A stretch of DNA of 64,000 bases. Origin: Acidiferrimicrobium sp. IK (GTDB lineage: Bacteria; Actinomycetota; Acidimicrobiia; Acidimicrobiales; Palsa-688). The stretch's first letter is position 1; each line of letters begins with the position of its first letter. The notes beneath the pieces were generated by a model, which searched no databases, was not told the DNA's origin, and worked only from the letters and a program-made list of their open reading frames with translations. The position numbers were made by a program, and so were the translations under genes. Shown here one piece after another: positions 52,512 to 60,743 of the stretch. The stretch is from positions 58,688 to 122,687 of the forward strand of contig NZ_JAIMCB010000015.1 of assembly GCF_025499425.1 (NCBI RefSeq), written 5' to 3'.

Positions 52512-54043
52512 CGACGATGTCTCCCGACGGGCGGGTCAGCCGCCGGGTCGCCCCGGCGGGGCTGCGGTCCCAGGCCGCGGATCTCCTCGGGGAGGGGTAC
52601 CGCCTCGCTCTCGCGGCCTGCCACGACGACGGCGGCTCCCTACGCGCCGTCTACGTGTTCGCCGGCGGGCCGCCCTCCCGGCTCGTTGAGCTGCACGTCC
52701 CCATCGAAGCGGACCACCCGCACCTGCCCAGCCTGGCCGGGATCTCGTTTCCCGCCGGCCGCTTTGAGCGCGAGATGCACGACCTCTTCGGCGTCGTCCC
52801 CGACGACCACCCTCTGCCACGCCGCCTCGTGCGCCACCCGAACTGGCCGGCCGGGTGGTACCCGATGCGCCACGACGCCGGGCCGCCTCCGCCGTTCGAC
52901 ACCACCCAAGAGCCCTACCACTTCCTCCACATCGACGGGCCCGGCGTCTATGAGATCCCGGTCGGTCCCGTCCACGCCGGGCTCATCGAACCCGGCCACT
53001 TCCGGTTCTCCGTGGTCGGCGAGACCATCCTCAAGCTGAAGATCCGCCTCTGGTTCGTCCACCGGGGCATCGAGAAGCTCTTCGAAGGGCGACAGCCCGC
53101 AGACGGCGTCGCTTTGGCCGAGAGGATCTCCGGTGATACCGCCATCGGCCACAACCTGGCCTACACCCAAGCCGCCGAGGACGCCCTCGGGATCACCGTC
53201 ACCCCCGGCGACGCCCGGCTCCGGGCCATGCTCCTCGAGCTGGAACGGGTCTACAACCACATCACCGACCTCGGCGCGCTGGCCAACGACGTCGGCTACT
53301 CGGTCCTGAACGGCCACGCCCAGCACCTCCGCGAGCAGCTCCTCCGCCTCAACCGCTCGGTCACCGGCCACCGCCTTCTCCGGGGGGCCATCGGCCCCGG
53401 GACGACCCACGTCCGGCAGCTCCCCGACAGGCGGGAACTGACTCGGCTCGGAGCGGACATGGCCGAACTGGCGGAGCTCGTCTTGGCCAACAGCACCGTC
53501 CGGGACCGCTTCGCCCGCACCGCCCGCCTCACTGCCGCCCAAGCCGGCGACCTCGGTTGCCTCGGCTACGTGGCGCGCGCCAGCGGAGTGACCGTCGACG
53601 CCCGCCACGACCACCCCACCTGCGACCTTCGACCCGAACCAGTCGTCCACCAAACCGGCGACGTCCTCGCCCGCTTCCTCGTCCGGCGCGACGAGATCGC
53701 CGCCTCCCTCACCCTCATCGACGAGATCATCGAGTCGGGCCCCGGCCCCGGCCCGGGGCCGGCGGCCGGATCGCCAGGTGCGGTGACCGCCGGCCGGCTC
53801 GACGGTGCGCGCGCAGCCCCCGAGCATCGCAGCGGGTCGGGCGTCGGGATCGTCGAAGGATGGCGAGGGACCATCGTCCATCGCGTCGAGATCACCGACG
53901 GCGCCATCACCCGCCACAAGATCGTCGACCCCTCCTGGTTCAACTGGCCCGCGTTGCCGGTCGCGCTTGGCGACACCATCGTCCCGGACTTCCCGCTCAC
54001 CAACAAGAGCTTCAACCTGTCCTACGCCGGCAACGACCTGTGA
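52508..54043 (+). CDS. hyfG: HyfG/HycE-like large subunit lacking Ni-binding cysteines
   Basis: 511 residues from GTG 52508. N-terminal NuoC-like part (FPAGRFEREMHDLFGVVPDDHPLPRRLVRHPNWP) fused to a NuoD/HycE-like part (LKIRLWFVHRGIEKLFEGR; LLELERVYNHITDLGALANDVGY). True NiFe enzymes have RxCGxC near the start of the large-subunit domain and DPCxxC at the C-terminus. Here the corresponding places read ERISGDTAIGHN and SFNLSYAGNDL, with no Cys in either. So it is unlikely to be a hydrogenase. A Gly-Pro-rich insert lies around residues 415-445. Last gene of the operon. Confidence 0.9.
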   Translation: MTTMSPDGRVSRRVAPAGLRSQAADLLGEGYRLALAACHDDGGSLRAVYVFAGGPPSRLVELHVPIEADHPHLPSLAGISFPAGRFEREMHDLFGVVPDDHPLPRRLVRHPNWPAGWYPMRHDAGPPPPFDTTQEPYHFLHIDGPGVYEIPVGPVHAGLIEPGHFRFSVVGETILKLKIRLWFVHRGIEKLFEGRQPADGVALAERISGDTAIGHNLAYTQAAEDALGITVTPGDARLRAMLLELERVYNHITDLGALANDVGYSVLNGHAQHLREQLLRLNRSVTGHRLLRGAIGPGTTHVRQLPDRRELTRLGADMAELAELVLANSTVRDRFARTARLTAAQAGDLGCLGYVARASGVTVDARHDHPTCDLRPEPVVHQTGDVLARFLVRRDEIAASLTLIDEIIESGPGPGPGPAAGSPGAVTAGRLDGARAAPEHRSGSGVGIVEGWRGTIVHRVEITDGAITRHKIVDPSWFNWPALPVALGDTIVPDFPLTNKSFNLSYAGNDL

Positions 54044-54068
54044 CCTGACACGAGCCTCGGTGTGCGGG

Positions 54069-54581
54069 TCACCCGCCGAAGCGGAACCGGGTCTGGGCGA
54101 ATTCGCCCTTGGCGAAGGACAGCACTTTGTGGGGACGGACGCCAAAGACGTGGGCGACGCCCGCTCCGTGGTGGAAGGCGCCGTCGCGCACGTCGTATTG
54201 CCAGCCGCCGTTGTACTTGGTCTGCCACAGGGCGGCCAGGGTGCGAAGTGACTCGTCGTCGGTGACCCGCGCGGCTCTTCCCTCGACCATGACGTCGAGA
54301 CCGGCATTCCAGCGGTTCTCGCCGGTCGTCAGCGCACACTGGTCGTTGGCGCTCAGGTTGCGGGCCTTCTGCTCGTGGGGACCGGTGCAGAAGTGGAGGG
54401 CGCCGTCGTGCCACACCGCCGGTAGCGGGGTGACGTGGGGGCGCCCGTCTCTGCGCACCGTGGAGATCCAGAACAGCTCGGCCGATACGAGCACGGCGAG
54501 GACGTCCTCCCACGGGGTTGGCGGGGCCCCGGGCGCGCTGAAGCCGGCGTGAAGATCGGCGGTCGGAGCAGGCGATGACAT
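54069..54581 (-). CDS. PPOX-class FMN/F420-binding protein
   Basis: 170 residues. Split-barrel pattern LVSAELFWISTVRRDGRPHVTPLPAVWHDGALHFCTGPHEQKARNLSANDQCALTTG is typical of pyridoxamine-5'-phosphate-oxidase-like or F420-dependent reductases. Convergent with hyfG and 13 bases after the beta-lactamase-like gene on the same strand. Function unknown. Confidence 0.85.
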   Translation of the reverse strand: MSSPAPTADLHAGFSAPGAPPTPWEDVLAVLVSAELFWISTVRRDGRPHVTPLPAVWHDGALHFCTGPHEQKARNLSANDQCALTTGENRWNAGLDVMVEGRAARVTDDESLRTLAALWQTKYNGGWQYDVRDGAFHHGAGVAHVFGVRPHKVLSFAKGEFAQTRFRFGG

Positions 54582-54594
54582 GACGAACCACTGA

Positions 54595-55788
54595 TCAGTT
54601 GTCGAGTGCGGTGTATGCGCCGGTCCAGAAGTCCTGGACTACCGGCGGCGGGGGGAACGGGCCGGCAAAGGCGTCGGTGCTGAGCATGACGCCGATGAGG
54701 GCGTTGCTCGGGTCGTTCGACCAGACGCTGCCCATGCCGCCGGCCCAGCCGTACGACCCGACGGTGGGCCCGAGCCCGCTGCCGCGGATCTGTACGCCGA
54801 CGCCGAATCCCCAACCCTGGGAGCCGTCGGGCAGCGGCCCGGCTGCGCCGCTGCCGACATCGATCTGGTCGGTGGTCATGGCGTCGACGGCGGCGCGTGA
54901 CAAAAGGCGGGAGCCGTCTGGGAGGCGCCCGCCCGATAGGAGCATCCGGGCGAACGCGTGCAGGTCGTCCACGGTCGACACCAGGCCGGCCGCGCCGGAC
55001 GGAAAGGCGGGCGGCTTCGCCCATTGGCCGTCGGGAGGATCGAAAACGAACCGTGCGCCGGCTGCGTCGGTGCCGTAGCAGGTCCCGAACCGGTCGACGT
55101 CAGCGACGGAGAAGGCGGTGTCAACCATGCCCAAGGGCTCCAACACCCGTTCTCGCACGGCGACGTCTAGCGGTCGGCCGGCGGCGCGTGCGATGAGCAC
55201 GCCGAGCACATCGGATCCGCTGTTGTAAAGCCACCGCTCGCCGGGTTGGGACAGCAGCGGCAGCGTCGAGAGCCGGCGCATCCACTCGTCCGGCGGCGGC
55301 GGTACCTGCGGTTCGGGCGGACCGGCGCCGGGCTCGAGCTCGGCCAGCGCCTCGAGGAACGGTTGGGGCCAAGGCGCCGCGAAGTCCATGCCGATGCCGA
55401 GCCGGAACGTCAACACGTCGCGCAGGGTGATCGGCCTCTGGGCGGCCACGGTGGCGCTGTCGAGTGGACCGCGGCCGTCGACGAGCACCCGCCGGTCGGA
55501 CAGCTCCGGGAGCAGCGCGTCGACGGGATCGTCCAGCCGCAGCGTGTAGTCCTCCACGAGGGTGAGGGCTGCCACCGCCACGATCGGCTTGGTCATGGAC
55601 GAGATACGGAAGATGCTGTCGCAACCGACAGGAGTCGGCTCGGCCCGGGTGAGCCGGCCGGCGACACCGACCTCCACCTGATCGCCGGCGGCGACCAGCC
55701 AGGCCACGCCGCCGACCCCGTCCGCCTCGACGTGGTGGCGCATCGCCTGCCCGAGGCGAGCGAGGCGCTGAGGGTCGAATCCGCTCAT
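54595..55788 (-). CDS. Serine hydrolase, class C beta-lactamase/esterase type
   Basis: 397 residues without an evident signal peptide. SxxK motif ISSMTKPIVAVAALTLVED (nucleophile Ser), the YxN motif in RWLYNSGSDVLGVLIARAAG, and a late GSYGWAGGMGSVW where the KTG-like HGG motif normally lies. This group includes many esterases, transesterases and peptidases; true beta-lactamase activity is doubtful. Precedes the PPOX-like gene, probably co-transcribed. Confidence 0.88.
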   Translation of the reverse strand: MSGFDPQRLARLGQAMRHHVEADGVGGVAWLVAAGDQVEVGVAGRLTRAEPTPVGCDSIFRISSMTKPIVAVAALTLVEDYTLRLDDPVDALLPELSDRRVLVDGRGPLDSATVAAQRPITLRDVLTFRLGIGMDFAAPWPQPFLEALAELEPGAGPPEPQVPPPPDEWMRRLSTLPLLSQPGERWLYNSGSDVLGVLIARAAGRPLDVAVRERVLEPLGMVDTAFSVADVDRFGTCYGTDAAGARFVFDPPDGQWAKPPAFPSGAAGLVSTVDDLHAFARMLLSGGRLPDGSRLLSRAAVDAMTTDQIDVGSGAAGPLPDGSQGWGFGVGVQIRGSGLGPTVGSYGWAGGMGSVWSNDPSNALIGVMLSTDAFAGPFPPPPVVQDFWTGAYTALDN

Positions 55789-55882
55789 GTGGGTTCAGAC
55801 GCCCCGGCGGTCAAGAACTCATCTCCGGCGTCGCCCGGGCCGGCGCGGGGGGCTTCAGGCTCGGCTTTCGGAGCCCGGCGGG

Positions 55883-56323
55883 CTAGGCAGCTCCGACGGC
55901 GCCGACGGCGCCGACGGGCAGCTGTGGGATCACCCCCACTTGCTGGAACACCTCGAGGACGTTGAGCTCGTCCCAGTGCTCCACGAACATCCCGTCAGCG
56001 ACTCGCCAGATGTCGATGGAGCGCATCTCGACGGCGTTGCCGCTGGCGGGGATGCCGAGCAGTTCCCCGGTCTGGGTGCCCCGGTAGGTGTAGCGGCCGA
56101 CGACGCGGTCGCCGGCGACGATCAGATCCTCCTGGGTGACTTCGAGGTCCGGCAGGGCGGCGTAGAACATCGTCCACAGCTGGCGGTTGGCCTCGCGTCC
56201 GTCGGCGACGAAGGGGTTGTGGTTGCGGTAGTCGACGGCGACGTACTCATCGACCAGGTCCGGCCGGTGGGTCTTGTGCATCTGGAGGTACGTCGCGGCG
56301 AGCTGCTGGGCGTCTTTGCTCAT
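55883..56323 (-). CDS. SnoaL-like (NTF2-fold) ester cyclase/polyketide-cyclase-type protein
   Basis: 146 residues. QQLAATYLQMHKTHRPDLVDEYVAVDYRNHNPF, TMFYAALPDLEVTQEDLIVAGDRVVGRYTYRGTQTGELLGIPASG and the closing HWDELNVLEVFQQVGV fit SnoaL-like proteins. The C-terminus ends in an imperfect tandem repeat, VGAVGAVGAA, encoded by repeated ggcgccgtc units, so its length may vary among strains. Divergent from a TetR gene with a palindrome between. Confidence 0.88.
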   Translation of the reverse strand: MSKDAQQLAATYLQMHKTHRPDLVDEYVAVDYRNHNPFVADGREANRQLWTMFYAALPDLEVTQEDLIVAGDRVVGRYTYRGTQTGELLGIPASGNAVEMRSIDIWRVADGMFVEHWDELNVLEVFQQVGVIPQLPVGAVGAVGAA

Positions 56324-56358
56324 GATGGGGTCCTTCGTTCGGGGGATGAAGATTCGCT

Positions 56359-56401
56359 AGCAACGCTAACCCCCCGTTCCCAGCCTGTCAATAGCGTTGC
56401 T
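56359..56401. promoter_or_regulatory. Inverted repeat between SnoaL-like and tetR genes
   Basis: AGCAACGCTA (56359-56368) and TAGCGTTGCT (56392-56401) are perfect inverted 10-mers, 23 bases apart, in the 108-base divergent promoter. Probable TetR operator. Confidence 0.6.
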
Positions 56402-56431
56402 CGCATCGCAAGCGGTGCTACCATCGTTTCG

Positions 56432-57034
56432 ATGACCGTCGACGATCGCCGCCAGCGCGAGCGCACCGCACGCCGGCAGCTCATCGTCGCCACCGCCCGC
56501 GACCTGGCCGAGCAAGAAGGGTGGGACGCGGTGACCACCCGCCGGCTGTCGACGGAGATCGAATACAGCCAGCCGGTGATCTACAAGCACTTCACGTCGA
56601 TGGAGGACCTCATGGACGCCGTCGCCCTCGAGGGATTCAGCGAACTCGCCGAATCCCTAGGAGCAGCCCGCCGTGACGGTCCTCCCGGCGACGCGCTGCG
56701 TCGGGTCGCCCACGCCTTCATGTCGTTCGCGGCCGAGAACCCGGCGCTGTACGACGCGATGTTCTCCCGCACGACCCGCCTGCGGTTCGGTGCCCCAGAT
56801 AGCCCGGCCGCCCTGGTGGCCGGCTTCGAGGAGCTGCGGCAGGCCATTGTGGACTCCACGACCACCACCAGCCCGGAGGTGGAGACGCTCACCGAGGTGA
56901 TCTGGTCGGCCCTGCACGGGCTGACCACACTGGCCCGCGGAGGTCGGCTGCGGCTTGGGCTGGACCGCGAACGCATCGAGCTGCTGGTTGGTCATTTCGT
57001 CAGCGGCCGGTCCGTGGTCATCCCGGGCTCATAG
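56432..57034 (+). CDS. TetR/AcrR-family regulator
   Basis: 200 residues from ATG 56432. HTH: EQEGWDAVTTRRLSTEIEYSQPVIYKHFTSMEDLMDAV. C-terminal ligand domain of TetR_C_33 style (AFMSFAAENPALYDAMFSRTTRLRFG). Divergent from the SnoaL-like gene and followed by a convergent SDR gene. Upstream open frame (to 55787) is a shadow of the neighbouring genes. Confidence 0.92.
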   Translation: MTVDDRRQRERTARRQLIVATARDLAEQEGWDAVTTRRLSTEIEYSQPVIYKHFTSMEDLMDAVALEGFSELAESLGAARRDGPPGDALRRVAHAFMSFAAENPALYDAMFSRTTRLRFGAPDSPAALVAGFEELRQAIVDSTTTTSPEVETLTEVIWSALHGLTTLARGGRLRLGLDRERIELLVGHFVSGRSVVIPGS

Positions 57035-57074
57035 CGTCCCCGTGGGTCCGTCCGCCCGGATGCCGCTCGATGCG

Positions 57075-57773
57075 CTACCAGGGCAGCTCACCGGCAAGCT
57101 CTTGGAACGTGCCGGTCGGCCCGTCCGGGCCGATCGTCGCCATCCGTACGATGATCTCAGCGCCGTCCTCGACGGGTTGGCCGCCGTCGTGTCCTTTGTT
57201 GAAGTCCGTCGCCGTATAGCCGGGCTCGACCGCGTTGAACTTGATCTGTGGGAGGGCCTTCGCGTACTGGACGGTCAGCATCGAAACCGCCGCCTTGGTC
57301 GCCGAGTACACGACCGTGGCGAAACGGGACTGGGGGCGGTCGGGGTTGGTCACCGCCCAGAACGATCCGAGGCCGCTCGACACGTTCACGACCACAGGAT
57401 TCCGCGACTTCCTCAGCAAGGGCAGTGCAGCCTGGGTGGCGCGGACAATCCCAACCGCGTTGGTGTCGAACTGCGCTAGCGCGCTGGCGCCGGTAATGCC
57501 GTCGGCCCCGATCTGTCCGTCCCAGATACCGGCGTTGTTGATCAAGACATCGAGGCGGCCTTCTTCCCCGTCGATGGCCTGCATGGCTGCTCGCACCGAC
57601 TCGTCATCGGTCACATCGATCGGCACCGCTCTGCAGCCGAGCTTCCCCGCCGCTCGCCTGCCTCGTTCCGGGTCGCGGGCTCCGACGTAGACGGTGTGTC
57701 CCTGCCCGACGAGCCGTCGCGCCGTTTCGTAGCCGAGCCCTCGGTTGGCTCCAGTGATGAGGGTGACAGGCAT
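57075..57773 (-). CDS. Short-chain dehydrogenase/reductase
   Basis: 232 residues. NADP-binding TLITGANRGLGYETARRLVGQG, VLINNAGIWDG, catalytic Ser in VVVNVSSGLGSF and YxxxK as YSATKAAVSM. The PGYTATDFN loop follows. Likely reduces a carbonyl with NAD(P)H. Divergent from a TetR gene across a long inverted repeat. Confidence 0.93.
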   Translation of the reverse strand: MPVTLITGANRGLGYETARRLVGQGHTVYVGARDPERGRRAAGKLGCRAVPIDVTDDESVRAAMQAIDGEEGRLDVLINNAGIWDGQIGADGITGASALAQFDTNAVGIVRATQAALPLLRKSRNPVVVNVSSGLGSFWAVTNPDRPQSRFATVVYSATKAAVSMLTVQYAKALPQIKFNAVEPGYTATDFNKGHDGGQPVEDGAEIIVRMATIGPDGPTGTFQELAGELPW

Positions 57774-57783
57774 TCCGTACCTC

Positions 57784-57834
57784 CTTGACTAACCAGTTAC
57801 CCAAAGCATGGCGCAGGGTAACCGGTTAGTCAAG
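57784..57834. promoter_or_regulatory. Long inverted repeat between SDR and tetR
   Basis: Two 19-bp arms, 18 of 19 paired, around a 13-base centre, spanning nearly the whole 65-base divergent promoter. Each arm contains a TAACC(A/G)GTTA block that is itself a near-perfect or perfect palindrome, so two TetR dimers could bind. Confidence 0.7.
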
Positions 57835-57859
57835 TAGGGTGGTGGTTGGAGTAGACGCG

Positions 57860-58426
57860 ATGTCGAGAGCTGACGAGACCAAGACGAAGATCCTCAACGC
57901 CGCCCTTGAGGAGTTCTCCACCTACGGCGTGGCCGGCGCCCGGGTGGACCGGATCTCTGCGGCCGCCGGTTGCAACAAGAACCTCCTGTACGTCTACTTC
58001 ACGAGCAAGGAGAACCTGTTCACGACTGTCCTCGAACAGCACCTGCGGCGGGTCTACGAAGACATCCCCTTCACGCCCGAGGACCTGCCCGGCTTCGCCG
58101 GCCGTGTGTTCGACTTCGCCATGGCCAATCCGAACCTGATGCGACTCCTCGCTTGGTCGACGCTCGAACCGACAATCGGGTCGCTCGCCGGTCGAGCGCC
58201 TTCTCACGACGCCAAGATCGAAGCGCTCCAGAGGGCCCAAAGCGGCGGTCTCACGAGCGCCGAGTTCTCGCCGGCGTTCCTCGTCACCACGGTGATGGCC
58301 GTGGCCACCGCCTGGTCGGCCGCCTCCCCTTTCGCTACTTCAGAGCAACCCCCGCTGCCCGACTTGCGGCGTCAGGTGCTCGACACAATCCGGCGCCTGT
58401 CATCCACCGCCGCTGAAGACGCTTGA
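57860..58426 (+). CDS. TetR/AcrR-family regulator
   Basis: 188 residues from ATG 57860 (GGAG upstream; a GTG at 57839 is less likely). HTH: GVAGARVDRISAAAGCNKNLLYVYFTSKENLFTTVLEQH, the C-terminal half of TetR_C_ type with MRLLAWSTLEPTIGS. Divergent from the SDR gene. A 264-base gap follows, rich in GGT/GGC runs, in which I see no gene or clear signal. Confidence 0.92.
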   Translation: MSRADETKTKILNAALEEFSTYGVAGARVDRISAAAGCNKNLLYVYFTSKENLFTTVLEQHLRRVYEDIPFTPEDLPGFAGRVFDFAMANPNLMRLLAWSTLEPTIGSLAGRAPSHDAKIEALQRAQSGGLTSAEFSPAFLVTTVMAVATAWSAASPFATSEQPPLPDLRRQVLDTIRRLSSTAAEDA

Positions 58427-58690
58427 CCATTGGACCGGGATCGGACGCCCGGCCCGCGTGCTCGGTCGGCGTGCCGGTGGTGTCTGTGGTGGCGGTGGTG
58501 GCGGCGCTGAACGATCAGGCCCTCGGCCCTGTTTCCGCCCGGGGGCGTGAATCCCGTGGGCATCCGGTCGGGGGCTGCGGGTTGCCCTCCGCCCGGGGCG
58601 CCCGCCGATTCGGGCCGTTCCCTCCCCGCCAGGCGAGCTCTACAATCACGATGTGAGCCGTGACAGCGCCCGCCCCCCGCAGGAGTAGAG

Positions 58691-59137
58691 GTGACCAAGT
58701 ACACGGCGGACAGCTCGAACTTCGGTGCTGATGGTCCCTTCTTCCGGATCATCCGAGACGGGCTGAAGGGCCTCGTCGACGGTGAGGACTACTTCGATCT
58801 GCTGGCTGAAGATGTCGTCTTCGAATACGTGATCTCGGTGCCCGGGTATCCGAGAAGGGTCGAGGGACGGCAGAACGTCATCGAGCTGTACCGCGACTAC
58901 GACAGCTTCATGACTGTTCGCAGCGCCGACCACCTCCGGGTCTACCGAGATCCAGCCGCGGGAGTCGTGGTCCTCGAATACGAGGTACACGGTCAATCAG
59001 TGCAGACCGGGCGCCCTTATGACAACCGCTTCGCCTCCATCGTTACGGTGCGGGATGGCAAGGTGACGCACTGGCGCGACTACCTCGACCCCCTCGCCGT
59101 GTTCGACGCCACAGGGTGGCCCGAAGGCAAGCCCTGA
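58691..59137 (+). CDS. SnoaL-like (NTF2-fold) protein
   Basis: 148 residues from GTG 58691 with CAGGAG eight bases upstream. RDGLKGLVDGEDYFDLLAEDVVFEYVISVPGYPRRVEGRQNVIELYRDY and DGKVTHWRDYLDPLAVFDA are typical SnoaL_2 patterns. Alternative roles are isomerase or lactone/ester cyclase. It stands alone between a TetR and an HxlR gene. Confidence 0.88.
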   Translation: MTKYTADSSNFGADGPFFRIIRDGLKGLVDGEDYFDLLAEDVVFEYVISVPGYPRRVEGRQNVIELYRDYDSFMTVRSADHLRVYRDPAAGVVVLEYEVHGQSVQTGRPYDNRFASIVTVRDGKVTHWRDYLDPLAVFDATGWPEGKP

Positions 59138-59144
59138 GCACGGT

Positions 59145-59158
59145 CCGCCCCAGGGCGG
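59145..59158. terminator. Hairpin between convergent SnoaL-like and hxlR genes
   Basis: CCGCCC-ca-GGGCGG in the 88-base gap between two convergent stop codons. Very short loop and no T-tract, so low confidence. Confidence 0.3.
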
Positions 59159-59225
59159 GACTCGATCCTCGGGAACGCAAGCCGGGGCCGACCCTCGCAG
59201 GCTGACAGCACGAGCGCCCAGTGGG

Positions 59226-59681
59226 TTACGCGGCGGCGCCCGGCCCGGGCAGCACTTCGACATCGCCAGCGCGCATCGATCCGCCGCAGCTCGAGCAGCG
59301 AAGCTCCACGTGGCTCATCTCCCCACAGGCGCGATGGCGATAAAGGACCGGAGGACCGGCCTCCGTGGCGAGCCACTTGTCGCCCCAAGCGACCATCACC
59401 ATCAGCAGTTCAACAAGCTCCGAACCCTTGGCGGTCAGCAGGTACTCGTACCGAGGCGGTCGCGTGTCGTATTGCCGACGCTCCAGGACTCCAGCCTCGA
59501 CGAGCCACTTCAACCGCTCCGTCAGCACCTTTCGGGAGATTCCCAGATCGCTTTGGATCTGCTCGAATCGGTCGATCCCCACGTACACGTCGCGCAGGAT
59601 CAACGGGGACCACGGCTCTCCGATTACGTCCAGGGTGCGGGCGATCGAGCACGCCATGTCCCCGAACCGGGTGCGCTGCAT
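59226..59681 (-). CDS. HxlR-family regulator with C-terminal zinc-ribbon-like Cys
   Basis: 151 residues. CSIARTLDVIGEPWSPLILRDVYVGIDRFEQIQSDLGISRKVLTERLKWLVEAGVLERRQYDTRPPRYEYLLTAKG is the full HxlR winged-helix. The tail CGEMSHVELRCSSCGG carries three Cys in a zinc-ribbon-like arrangement. Divergent from a PPOX-class gene with paired palindromes between. Confidence 0.92.
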   Translation of the reverse strand: MQRTRFGDMACSIARTLDVIGEPWSPLILRDVYVGIDRFEQIQSDLGISRKVLTERLKWLVEAGVLERRQYDTRPPRYEYLLTAKGSELVELLMVMVAWGDKWLATEAGPPVLYRHRACGEMSHVELRCSSCGGSMRAGDVEVLPGPGAAA

Positions 59682-59699
59682 AGAACTCCTCCAGAAGGG

Positions 59700-59755
59700 G
59701 TTCCCTTAGGGAACTTGCTGTGTTACGTTGACGATAGCACGTTCCCTTAAGGAAC
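59700..59755. promoter_or_regulatory. Paired HxlR-type operators
   Basis: GTTCCCTTAGGGAAC (59700-59714), a perfect palindrome, and GTTCCCTTAAGGAAC (59741-59755), a near-perfect one, 41 bases apart (about four helical turns) in the hxlR/PPOX divergent promoter. Both sites on one DNA face suit cooperative binding. Confidence 0.7.
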
Positions 59756-59790
59756 GCACCGCGGCACCAAGTGCACAAGGAGGAGAGACT

Positions 59791-60492
59791 GTGACCGCCA
59801 CCCAGGCCGCAACCGACGCACGACGGCTTCCCCAAGGAGACCTCCGGCTCTTGGAGACCGACCTCGCCCGCCAGCTGCTCAGTTCTTCCATCCCAGCCCG
59901 ACTGGCGTTCGTCGCGCCCGACGGCACGCCGCGAGTGGTCCCCACATGGTTTGAGTGGAACGGCACCGAGATCGTCATGGCCGCCTACGTCGCTGGACCC
60001 AACGCGGGTATCCGTCATACCGCCACACGCCTTGCCGCTCTTCGCGCGAACCCGTCCGTCGCTTTGACGATCGACACCGACCAATTCCCGCCCCAGAGCC
60101 TCACCGTGCGCGGCCGGGCCGAGATCACCGAAGTCGATGGGCTTGGCGTGCCGGGTATGAGCGCCAAGGTTGTCTCGTCGGCGGTACCACCGTCGGGCAT
60201 CGAAAGCGGTGACCGTGCCCGTGGGCCCGAGAATGGAAACTTCATCGGGTTTGGCCCTCGGTGGGATCGCGACCCCGTGTCGAGGTGGCTGCCTGAGCTG
60301 AGACGACTTCCAGTGCGCCCTCGTCGGGGGATTGCACATCGGTCAGGTAGACAGCGATCTTCAGGGTCACCCTGGGCTGGTTCCGCCAGACCAGCCGCAT
60401 ATCCCGTCCTAACAGGCCATTGTCACGATGCCAGCGGCGGGCGCAGGTGGGCAGGTGTACGTCAAGATGGCAGTGGTTTATGTAGATGTTAG
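59791..60492 (+). pseudogene. PPOX-class F420/FMN-binding protein, disrupted C-terminus
   Basis: GTG 59791 with a strong AAGGAGGAG site. The first 120 residues are a good split barrel (DLRLLETDLARQLLSSSIPARLAFVAPDGTPRVVPTWFEW; LAALRANPSVALTIDTDQFPPQSLTVRGRAEITEVDG). After that the frame (to 60492) loses family likeness, while another frame gives YERQGCLVGG at the place where homologues have the next conserved Tyr-Leu-Gly helix; the shift is near 60155-60165. Expected length is about 150-160 residues, not 233. Looks like a decayed or recombined 3' end, or a sequencing frameshift. Confidence 0.65.
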
Positions 60493-60743
60493 GGTGAGAG
60501 AAGCTCGACTGCTAACGCCAACAGAGCCGGCCAGTCGACGACCTCTGCCAGATCCCACTGCTGGGCTAGGCCTGACAGCTGGTGAAGCTGCCCTTCGGAG
60601 CCGGTATCGGGCTGCTACCACCGTAACCGCATCGACCAAACGGCAAGAAAGCGGCGAGTCAAGGAAGCCGACTGCCGACCAGCCTTGATCTGCCGCGGCG
60701 CTGACTATCTCAGCGGTGCTAGCGCCTGCTGGTTGGCTGTACG

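Noticed and set aside
52508..54043. Annotation as an active NiFe hydrogenase
   Set aside because: Both cysteine motifs needed to hold nickel are absent.
52640..54307. 555-residue minus-strand frame opposite hyfG
   Set aside because: Antisense to a conserved subunit; Gly/Val/Asp-rich shadow.
54595..55788. Calling the serine hydrolase an antibiotic beta-lactamase
   Set aside because: No signal peptide and a degenerate third motif; esterase/peptidase relatives are more likely.
58372..58752. His/Arg-rich minus-strand frame (HHRHHRHHRH)
   Set aside because: Arises from the GGT/GGC-rich stretch in the intergenic gap; no start signal.
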